The notes beneath the pieces were generated by a model. That model searched no databases and had not been told where the DNA came from. It saw nothing but the letters and a program-made list of their open reading frames with translations. A stretch of 34,632 nucleotides of DNA from assembly GCA_028701335.1 (NCBI GenBank), contig JAQVQY010000004.1, positions 12,037 through 46,668 on the forward strand, written 5' to 3'. Both the position numbers and the translations under genes were made by a program. The DNA is from Eubacteriales bacterium (GTDB lineage: Bacteria; Bacillota; Clostridia; Christensenellales; Aristaeellaceae). Shown here one piece after another: positions 28,725 to 34,632 of this stretch (position 1 is the first letter of the stretch; every line of letters begins with the position of its first letter).

Positions 28725-31049
28725 ATGATTTCCACCATCATCAAGCGGGACGGGCGCCAGATGCCCTTTGACCTGGAGAAGATCCAGCAGGCCATCGCCA
28801 AGGCCTTCGCTGCCGGCGGCAACCAGCAGGGACCCCAGACCGCGGGCGAGCTGGCCAGGCTGGTGCAGGAGATCCTGGAGTCCAGCGAAGAGACCGCGAC
28901 CAGCCCCACCGTGGAGCAGGTGCAGGATGTGGTGGAGCGGGTGCTGATCGAAAAGGGCTTTGTGAACACCGCCAAGCGCTATATCCTCTACCGCGCCGAG
29001 CGAAGCCGCGCCCGGGAGATGAACAGCCGGCTGATGAAAACCTATGAGGAAATCGCCTACGCCGATGCCGCTGATTCTGATGTCAAGCGGGAGAACGCCA
29101 ACATCAACGGCGACAGCGCCATGGGCGCCATGCTCAAGTTCGGTTCCGAGGGCGCCAAGCGCTTTTACGACATGTATGTCTTGAATCCCAAGCATGCCCA
29201 GGCGCACCGGGAGGGGGACATACACATCCATGACCTGGACTTCCTGACGCTCACCACCACCTGCTGCCAGATAGACCTGACACAGCTGTTTGACGGCGGA
29301 TTTTCCACCGGACACGGGGTGCTGAGGGAGCCCAATGACATCTACTCCTATTCCGCCCTGGCCTGCATCGCCATCCAGGCCAACCAGAATGACCAGCACG
29401 GCGGGCAAAGCATCGCCAACTTTGACTACGGCATGGCCCCCGGCGTGCGCAAGACCTACCGGAAGCGCTTCAGGGACAACCTCAGCCGCCTTTTGGACGC
29501 GGAATATGAGGTGGAGGACAGCGATGCCATGGCCCGGGGGATGCTGGAAGAAATAGAGGGCGAAACCGGCCTCATCCCCGAAATGGAGGAGAAGGAGGCC
29601 TTTGACACGGCGCTAAAAGCGCGCCTTGGGAAGCTGATGGCGTCCGAGGAGGCGGCAAAGCTCCTGCGCTCGGCGCGCAAGTTCTCGCTGAAGGAAATCA
29701 CCAAGGCCACCTACCAGGCCATGGAGGCGCTGGTGCACAACCTGAACACGATGAACTCCCGCGCCGGCGCCCAGGTGCCCTTTTCCAGCATCAACTACGG
29801 CACAGACACAAGCCCAGAGGGCCGGCTGGTGATGGAGCAGCTACTTCTGGCTACCGAGGCCGGGCTGGGCCGGGGGGAGACGCCCATCTTTCCCATCCAG
29901 ATTTTCCGGGTCAAGGAAGGCGTTAACTACAACCCCGGCGACCCCAACTATGACCTCTACCGCCTGGCCATCCGCTGCTCGGCCAAGCGCCTGTTCCCCA
30001 ACTTTTCCTTTATAGACGCGCCCTATAACCTGAAATATTACGTGCCCGGCCGGCCTGAGACCGAGGTGGCATACATGGGCTGCCGCACCCGGGTGCTGGC
30101 CAACCTGCACGACCCGGAGAATGAGGTGTCCACCCGCCGGGGCAACCTGTCCTTCACCTCGGTGAACCTGCCGCGCCTGGCCATCCAGGCCAAGGGAGAT
30201 ACCAACCGCTTCTTCCAGGACCTGGAACGGGTGTTGGAGCTTACCTACGACCAGCTCAATGAGCGCTTTGAGATCATTGCCCGCAAGAAGGTCTACAACT
30301 TTCCCTTCCTGATGGGGCAGCATGTCTGGCGGGGGAGTGAAAACCTTAAGTGGGACGACGAGGTGCGGGAAGTCCTGAAGCACGGCACCTTCTCCGTGGG
30401 CTTTATCGGCCTGGCGGAAACCCTGGTAGCCCTCAGGGGCAAGCACCACGGGGAAAGCGGGGAGAGCCAGAACCTGGGGCTTGAGATCGTAAGCTTTATG
30501 CGCAGCTTCCTGGACAAGAAGGCCCAGGAGACCAGGCTCAACTATACGCTGATCGCCACCCCCGCCGAGGGCCTCTCCGGCCGCTTTGTGCACCTCGACC
30601 GGGAGCGCTTTGGCGTGATTCCAGGCGTCACCGACCGGGACTACTACACCAACTCTTTCCACATCCCGGTGTATTTCCCCATCAGCGCGTTTATGAAGAT
30701 CAGCCTGGAGGCCCCCTACCACGCGCTGACCAACGCCGGCCACATCACCTATGTGGAGATGGACGGCGACCCGCTGGAGAACCTGGAAGCCTTTGAAAAA
30801 GTCGTGCGCCACATGCATGACACCGGCGTGGGCTACGGCTCCATCAACCACCCTGTGGACCGGGACCCGGTATGCGGCTTTAACGGCATCATCGGCGACA
30901 GTTGCCCCCAGTGCGGCAGGGCGGAGGAGGAGCACAAGTTTGAACGCATCCGCCGCATCACCGGCTACCTGGTGGGCACCACCGACCGCTTCAACAACGC
31001 CAAGCAGGCGGAGGAAAAGGACCGGGTGAAGCACGGGACGGAAGCTTAA
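28725..31049 (+). CDS. nrdD: Anaerobic ribonucleoside-triphosphate reductase (class III)
   Basis: From the ATG at 28725 (AGAGGAGA eight bases upstream) the protein has 774 residues. It makes deoxyribonucleotides without oxygen using a glycyl radical. An ATP-cone comes first (about 1-95, ISTIIKRDGRQMPFDLEKI). The barrel follows with LTTTCCQIDLTQLF and MGCRTRVLANL, which hold the active-site cysteines. Near the end GYLVG contains the likely radical glycine Gly747, 27 residues from the C-terminus as in other class III enzymes, before RVKHG. The zinc site just before reads Asp714-x-x-Cys717 and Cys727-x-x-Cys730, so one of the four usual cysteines is an aspartate. The activase gene nrdG starts five bases after the stop. 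Two NrdR-type boxes and a strong promoter precede the gene. Confidence 0.97.
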   Translation: MISTIIKRDGRQMPFDLEKIQQAIAKAFAAGGNQQGPQTAGELARLVQEILESSEETATSPTVEQVQDVVERVLIEKGFVNTAKRYILYRAERSRAREMNSRLMKTYEEIAYADAADSDVKRENANINGDSAMGAMLKFGSEGAKRFYDMYVLNPKHAQAHREGDIHIHDLDFLTLTTTCCQIDLTQLFDGGFSTGHGVLREPNDIYSYSALACIAIQANQNDQHGGQSIANFDYGMAPGVRKTYRKRFRDNLSRLLDAEYEVEDSDAMARGMLEEIEGETGLIPEMEEKEAFDTALKARLGKLMASEEAAKLLRSARKFSLKEITKATYQAMEALVHNLNTMNSRAGAQVPFSSINYGTDTSPEGRLVMEQLLLATEAGLGRGETPIFPIQIFRVKEGVNYNPGDPNYDLYRLAIRCSAKRLFPNFSFIDAPYNLKYYVPGRPETEVAYMGCRTRVLANLHDPENEVSTRRGNLSFTSVNLPRLAIQAKGDTNRFFQDLERVLELTYDQLNERFEIIARKKVYNFPFLMGQHVWRGSENLKWDDEVREVLKHGTFSVGFIGLAETLVALRGKHHGESGESQNLGLEIVSFMRSFLDKKAQETRLNYTLIATPAEGLSGRFVHLDRERFGVIPGVTDRDYYTNSFHIPVYFPISAFMKISLEAPYHALTNAGHITYVEMDGDPLENLEAFEKVVRHMHDTGVGYGSINHPVDRDPVCGFNGIIGDSCPQCGRAEEEHKFERIRRITGYLVGTTDRFNNAKQAEEKDRVKHGTEA

Positions 31050-31054
31050 ACGCC

Positions 31055-31558
31055 ATGGAAATCCGTATCAGCGGCACGGTGATGGACAGCATCGTGGACG
31101 GGCCGGGGCTCAGGTTCACGGTGTTCACCCAGGGCTGCCCGCATCGCTGCCCCGGATGCCACAATCCCGAAACGCACGATCCCCTGGGCGGCAGGATCGC
31201 CGATACAGAGGACCTGCTCGCCCGGATGCGGGAAAACCCCCTGCTTTCAGGGCTCACCCTCTCCGGCGGCGAGCCTTTCGCCCAACCGGAGGCCTGCCTG
31301 GCCCTGGCCCTGGCTGCCCGGGCGCTGGGGCTTGATGTGTGGGTTTATTCGGGCTACACTTATGAGGAACTGTTAAAGCGGGGGGGAGCGGCGCGGGAGC
31401 TGCTGACGGCCTGTGACGTGCTGGTGGACGGCCCTTTTATCATGGATCAGCGCAGCCTGGAACTCTCATTCCGGGGCAGCCGGAACCAGCGCTTGATTGA
31501 CCTGGCAAAGACCCGGGAGGCGGGGGAAGTGAGGCTGTGGGCGCCGCCCGTGTGGTGA
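31055..31558 (+). CDS. nrdG: Anaerobic ribonucleotide reductase activating protein
   Basis: This 167-residue radical SAM enzyme produces the glycyl radical on NrdD. The cluster-binding motif C-x3-C-x2-C is at Cys28, Cys32 and Cys35 (QGCPHRCPGCHNP), preceded by the family start SIVDGPGLRFTVF. The SAM-binding GGEP motif is seen in LTLSGGEPFAQ, and the last part WVYSGYTYEEL and VLVDGPFI is typical for NrdG. It follows nrdD by five bases with only a weak ribosome binding site, so translation is likely coupled. An osmC-like gene follows 21 bases later. Confidence 0.96.
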   Translation: MEIRISGTVMDSIVDGPGLRFTVFTQGCPHRCPGCHNPETHDPLGGRIADTEDLLARMRENPLLSGLTLSGGEPFAQPEACLALALAARALGLDVWVYSGYTYEELLKRGGAARELLTACDVLVDGPFIMDQRSLELSFRGSRNQRLIDLAKTREAGEVRLWAPPVW

Positions 31559-31579
31559 GCGTCCGGGAAGGAGGCGGTG

Positions 31580-31978
31580 ATGGAAGAAATTCGGGTGGCG
31601 ATGCGCTTTGGCAACAGGTTCCGGGGGGAACTGATATCCGATGACCGCCAGATCTCCATTGGCAAGGGCGCCGGGGGCATGACGCCCTATGAACTGCTCC
31701 TGGGCTCGCTTGGCAGCTGCTATTATTCCACGTTTATAGACATCGCCCGGAAAATGCGCCTGGAATACACCGGGGCTGACATCTTAATCCGCGGTGTCAA
31801 GCGGGACGAGGTCCCCACGATGCTGAAGACGGCGGAGATGATGGTCACCATCCGGGGCGCCAAAAGCCACAAGGGCTTCGCGAGGGCCAGCGAGCTGGCC
31901 GCCAAGTATTGCTCCATCCATGCCACCCTGTCGCATGTGGCCGACATCACGCTGACACTCCTGTTTGAAGACAGCTGA
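31580..31978 (+). CDS. OsmC/Ohr family protein
   Basis: The 132-residue protein starts at the ATG at 31580, preceded by AAGGAGG. It has the OsmC fold with two conserved cysteines: Cys47 in ELLLGSLGSCYYSTF and Cys111 in AAKYCSIHATLSH. In the family these two form the redox pair that reduces organic hydroperoxides. Many short members with this layout (YhfA-like) have no proven peroxidase activity, so the exact role is open. It is the last gene of the nrdD operon, before a strong terminator, which places a possible peroxide-removing protein beside the oxygen-sensitive reductase. Confidence 0.88.
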   Translation: MEEIRVAMRFGNRFRGELISDDRQISIGKGAGGMTPYELLLGSLGSCYYSTFIDIARKMRLEYTGADILIRGVKRDEVPTMLKTAEMMVTIRGAKSHKGFARASELAAKYCSIHATLSHVADITLTLLFEDS

Positions 31979-31999
31979 AAACCAATAGCCTGACATATA

Positions 32000-32037
32000 A
32001 AAACCGGCCGGGAAGTATCATAACCCCGGCCGGTTTT
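32000..32037. terminator. Bidirectional terminator between convergent operons
   Basis: AAAACCGGCCGGG (32000-32012) and CCCGGCCGGTTTT (32025-32037) form a perfect 13-bp stem with A and T runs on the outer sides, so it can work on both strands. It separates nrdD-nrdG-osmC (plus) from the isomerase-like gene (minus). Confidence 0.93.
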
Positions 32038-32048
32038 GTTCAGGTGGT

Positions 32049-33011
32049 TTACGCCCAGTACATCTCCCCGGCACTTTCTTTGATCAGCACGTCCTTGAGG
32101 AAGTGGATGGCCTTGGTCAGGCCTTCCTTGCCGCTCATCAGCGCGTCCTCATGCTCAATGGAGATGGGGCCGTCATAGCCCGCCTGCCTGAGGGCGGAGA
32201 TAATCCGGTTCCAGGTGAGCTGGTCATGGCCGTAGCCCACCGTGCGGAACACCCAGGAGCGCCCGGGGTGGCCGTAGTGCTTGTAATCCAGCACCCCGTT
32301 GACGGGGTTATTGGTGGGGTCAAAGCTGGTGTCCTTGGCGTGGAAGAAGTGGATGGCCTTCCCCAGGGCGCGGATGGCGCGGGTGGTGTCAATCCCCTGC
32401 CAGAAGAGGTGGGAGGGGTCCAGGTTGGCGCCGATGACCTCCCCCGCGGCATCCCTGAGCCTTAAGAGCGTCTCCGGGTTGTACACACAGAAGCCGGGGT
32501 GCATCTCCAGGGCGACCTTGTTGATGCCCTGGGACTTCACGAACTCCGCCTCCTTCTGCCAGTAGGGGATCAGCACGTCGTCCCACTGGTAGCTGAGGAT
32601 TTCCTGGAAATCATCCGGCCAGGCGCAGGTGACCCAGTTGGGCATGCGGTCTTCACGGCTGCCGCCCGGGCATCCGGAGAAGGTGACCACCCGGTCCACC
32701 TGAAGTTCCGCCGCCAGGCGCACCGCGTCCTCAAAATCCTCATGGAAGGCCCGGGCCACTTTGGGGTCCGGGTGCACGGGGTTGCCGTGGCAGGAGAGCG
32801 CCGCGATGGATAGATTGTTGTCCGACAGGATGGAGAGAAACTCCTTTTTCGCCGCCTTGTTGCCAAGCAGCGCCTTGGGGTCGCAGTGCTGCTTGCCGGG
32901 GTTGCCGCCGCAGCCGATCTCCACCGCGTCCACCCCCTGGCCCGAAAGGAAGCGGCAGGCCTCCTCAAAAGGCAGGCCGCCCAGCACCACGGAAAAAACA
33001 GATAATTTCAT
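32049..33011 (-). CDS. Sugar phosphate isomerase/epimerase-like TIM barrel
   Basis: The 320-residue protein belongs to the AP-endonuclease-2-like TIM barrel family, whose members isomerise or epimerise sugars. Seen are the first strand MKLSVFSVVL, GVDAVEIGCGG, ALSCHGNP, VALEMHPGFCVYN, NLDPSHLFWQGID and HFFHAKD, then SIEHEDAL near the end; the Glu, His and Asp residues at the strand ends form the usual divalent metal site. The start has AGGGAGG eight bases upstream. It lies 15 bases after the mnmM gene, as the last gene of that operon, with a shared terminator behind it. The substrate is unknown; the family also includes inositol-catabolism and xylose-isomerase-like enzymes. Confidence 0.9.
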   Translation of the reverse strand: MKLSVFSVVLGGLPFEEACRFLSGQGVDAVEIGCGGNPGKQHCDPKALLGNKAAKKEFLSILSDNNLSIAALSCHGNPVHPDPKVARAFHEDFEDAVRLAAELQVDRVVTFSGCPGGSREDRMPNWVTCAWPDDFQEILSYQWDDVLIPYWQKEAEFVKSQGINKVALEMHPGFCVYNPETLLRLRDAAGEVIGANLDPSHLFWQGIDTTRAIRALGKAIHFFHAKDTSFDPTNNPVNGVLDYKHYGHPGRSWVFRTVGYGHDQLTWNRIISALRQAGYDGPISIEHEDALMSGKEGLTKAIHFLKDVLIKESAGEMYWA

Positions 33012-33026
33012 AACAAAACCTCCCTT

Positions 33027-33587
33027 TTATTGTTTCTCAATCAGGATGGCCACTGGTGCTCCGGGGCCGGCGTTCAGGAAGTCATGCCTTAGGGCTGTGA
33101 AGCGTTGGGGTAAAAGGCCCTTGGCCAGCTCCGTGAGCGCGTTCAGTTCCCTTTGCCCCTCCTTATGCCCCGGGTAACAGCAGAGGCTGATGAGCCCGCC
33201 TGGAGCCAATAGTTCCATCGCCGCCTGAACAGCCAATAGCGTGGTGTCCGTCCGGGTGGTAAGTCCCTTGCTGCTCCCGGGCAGCCAGCCCAGGTTGAAG
33301 GCCGTCAACTTGACTCCTTCGGACACCGCTTCCGCCATGCGCTCATGCCCCATCAGATGAAGGCTGGCGCGCCCCAGCATCCCCTCCCGCTCAAGCAGCG
33401 CCCGGGTTTCTGTCAAGGCTGCCTCCTGCACATCAAAGGCGTATACATGGCCTGTTTCCCCCACCAGGCGGCAGAGCGCCAGGGTATCCCGGCCACGGCC
33501 CATGGTGGCGTCCACTGCCCTGTCACCGGGCACAAGCGTCTTTTCAAAAACCTCCAGGGCGATGTGCCGCGCGGACTTAAGGCTCAT
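33027..33587 (-). CDS. mnmM: MnmM-type tRNA methyltransferase (YtqB family)
   Basis: The 186-residue protein has a class I SAM-dependent methyltransferase fold: motif I in AVDATMGRGRDTLALC, motif II in VYAFDVQEAAL, and the family's catalytic segment FNLGWLPGS, followed by LLAPGGLISLCCYPGHKEG. This pattern belongs to the YtqB family, of which the Bacillus subtilis member is MnmM, which methylates nm5s2U at tRNA position 34 to mnm5s2U. Length is close to that of YtqB. The gene overlaps the pseudouridine synthase gene by four bases (ATGA), and the isomerase-like gene follows after 15 bases. Both upstream genes thus encode RNA-modifying enzymes. Confidence 0.9.
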   Translation of the reverse strand: MSLKSARHIALEVFEKTLVPGDRAVDATMGRGRDTLALCRLVGETGHVYAFDVQEAALTETRALLEREGMLGRASLHLMGHERMAEAVSEGVKLTAFNLGWLPGSSKGLTTRTDTTLLAVQAAMELLAPGGLISLCCYPGHKEGQRELNALTELAKGLLPQRFTALRHDFLNAGPGAPVAILIEKQ

Positions 33588-34300
33588 TTCAGCGCGTCCA
33601 GCTCCGCCTGGGTCAGTTCCCGCCAGGTCCCGCGCTCCATGTTGCCAAGGGCCACCGGCCCGTACTGCACCCGTTTAAGCCGCACTACCTCATGCCCGAT
33701 GGCCTCCACCATCTTCCTGATCTGCCGGTTGCGCCCCTCATGGATGGTGATCAGGATATCAGTTGAAAAGGCGTCCTGCCGGAGTACGCTAACCTTGGCC
33801 GGGGAGGTTTTCCGCCCGTCAATCACCACGCCCTGCCTTAAAGCCCTGAGCTTCTCCTCCGGCACCTGGTTGGACACCCGGGCTATGTAGCGCTTCTCCA
33901 CCTCAAAGCTGGGGTGGGTAAGCCGCTTGGTGAGTTCCCCGTCATTGGTTAAAAGCAGCAGGCCTTCCGAGTCAAAGTCCAGCCGGCCCACCGGGTAAAG
34001 CCGCACCGGGAAATCCCGGAAATGGTCCATCACTGTGGGGCGGCCCTCCGGGTCAGACACAGTGGTCACCTCGCCAATGGGCTTGTAATAGAGGATGTAT
34101 CGCTTCTGCCCTTCCGGGCGCACCACCTCGCCCCTGAAGGTCACCACATCCCCCGGGCCCACCCGCGTCCCCATCTCGGTCACAGTTTGCCCGTTTACCT
34201 GCACCAGCCCCTGGGCGATGTATTCCTCCGACTGGCGGCGCGAGGCAACCCCGCAGTCAGCCAGGTATTTCTGCAGGCGCACGGTTTGCTGTTCACTCAT
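33584..34300 (-). CDS. rluB: rRNA pseudouridine synthase (RluB/RsuA family)
   Basis: From the ATG at 34300 the protein has 238 residues. It starts with an S4 RNA-binding domain (VRLQKYLADCGVASRRQSEE, then GLVQVNGQTV), followed by the catalytic domain. The family motif GRLDFDSEGLLLLTNDG holds the catalytic Asp, and EGRNRQIRKMVEAIGHEVVRLKR is the second hallmark. Such enzymes turn a single uridine of 16S or 23S rRNA into pseudouridine. The target cannot be told for sure; RluB (23S) is the usual one in Bacillota. A GTG at 34333 would add 11 residues but lacks a ribosome binding site; AAAGG before 34300 is rather far from the start (about 14 bases). It is first in a three-gene operon. Confidence 0.9.
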   Translation of the reverse strand: MSEQQTVRLQKYLADCGVASRRQSEEYIAQGLVQVNGQTVTEMGTRVGPGDVVTFRGEVVRPEGQKRYILYYKPIGEVTTVSDPEGRPTVMDHFRDFPVRLYPVGRLDFDSEGLLLLTNDGELTKRLTHPSFEVEKRYIARVSNQVPEEKLRALRQGVVIDGRKTSPAKVSVLRQDAFSTDILITIHEGRNRQIRKMVEAIGHEVVRLKRVQYGPVALGNMERGTWRELTQAELDALK

Positions 34301-34423
34301 TGTATCGATAAAGACCTTTCTCTCAATGGCCACAGTTTACCACAGGGGCGGGGGAGATGCCACAGGGGTAGCTGTTGAGATATGCGATGCTCTTGGCCTC
34401 TGAGCGTTTCCTTGTCCAAACCA

Positions 34424-34452
34424 ATTATATGTGCTGCCATTATTTATATCAT
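34424..34452 (-). promoter_or_regulatory. Possible promoter of the rluB operon
   Basis: On the minus strand ATGATA (34447-34452) is followed after 17 bases by a perfect TATAAT (34424-34429). The leader to the rluB start would be about 115-120 bases. The -35 is only fair. Confidence 0.45.
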
Positions 34453-34632
34453 TTTTATCATACACGAATCGGAGCTGTTTATGACTGGAGTTAATCTTGT
34501 TTAAGTAGTGTCCCCTGAATAACATCGACCTCACGCTATCAACCCGCAGCCAGCTGCAGCAAGCAAACTTCCTGCCTCCAAAACCACAGTTTTACCCTCC
34601 CCCATATAAGCGCAAAAAAGAACCTCAACCGC
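34453..34632. other. A/T-rich right edge, no gene recognised
   Basis: From about 34390 to 34510 the composition drops clearly below that of the surrounding coding DNA. No ORF with a ribosome binding site or recognisable product was found. The sequence may be regulatory, a remnant of transferred DNA, or the start of the neighbouring locus. Confidence 0.4.

Noticed and set aside
29841-31034. Minus-strand frame of nearly 400 codons opposite nrdD
   Set aside because: It is a shadow of nrdD; composition (Val, His, Gly) and missing start signals argue against a gene.
34500-34525. Sequence GTGTCCCCTGAATAAC resembling an insertion-sequence end
   Set aside because: No matching inverted end, no transposase and no target duplication in the window; the similarity is too short.
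34337-34534. Minus-strand frame of 65 codons at the right edge
   Set aside because: It has no ribosome binding site and no similarity I recognise, and overlaps the likely rluB promoter.

Overview
The window looks like a chromosome segment from a GC-rich anaerobic member of the Bacillota, probably Clostridia. The evidence is strong AGGAGG-type ribosome binding sites, several likely TTG starts, a PerR/rubredoxin/rubrerythrin oxygen-defence cluster, an anaerobic class III ribonucleotide reductase, a YtqB/MnmM-type methyltransferase and DUF1292. The genus cannot be fixed from the sequence.

Layout. (1) Bases 1-6290 are dominated by a very large type I-E CRISPR array: the last codons of cas2e, a 40-base A/T-rich leader, 98 clear 29-base repeats with 97 spacers, then three decayed repeats that keep the array's spacing. 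The rest of the cas operon must lie to the left, outside the window. (2) Bases 6360-11780 (minus strand) hold a MoxR ATPase - DUF58 - transglutaminase operon, a small glycine-rich hydrophobic protein, and a decayed second copy of the transglutaminase 3' end. (3) Bases 11846-16409 (minus) hold pyruvate kinase followed by a sugar ABC importer (two permeases and a binding protein, no ATPase). (4) Bases 16675-18815 (minus) hold tRNA-Arg(CCU) and a secreted HExxH metallopeptidase-like protein. (5) Bases 18825-24117 (plus) hold DUF1292, uvrC and two cysteine-free secreted proteins of unknown function. (6) Bases 24130-26350 (plus) hold obg, a GNAT acetyltransferase and yhbY. (7) Bases 26384-28557 (plus) hold perR, a double-rubredoxin protein and a ferredoxin-rubrerythrin fusion. 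(8) Bases 28585-32037 (plus) hold nrdD-nrdG-osmC behind two NrdR-type boxes and a strong promoter. (9) Bases 32000-34452 (minus) hold an RluB-type pseudouridine synthase, mnmM and a sugar-phosphate isomerase-like TIM barrel. The right edge is A/T-rich and has no recognisable gene.

How it fits together. Regions 7 and 8 form a coherent oxygen-sensitivity module: a peroxide sensor beside electron-transfer and peroxide-scavenging proteins, followed by the oxygen-labile anaerobic reductase and a peroxidase-like OsmC protein. The most unusual material is the array itself (size, 31-34 base spacers, variation confined to the last repeat base, a graded fossil tail), the ferredoxin-rubrerythrin fusion with an internal ribosome binding site, the secreted metallopeptidase and the unknown secreted pair behind uvrC. 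All positions and counts were worked out by hand from the sequence; no database search was run.
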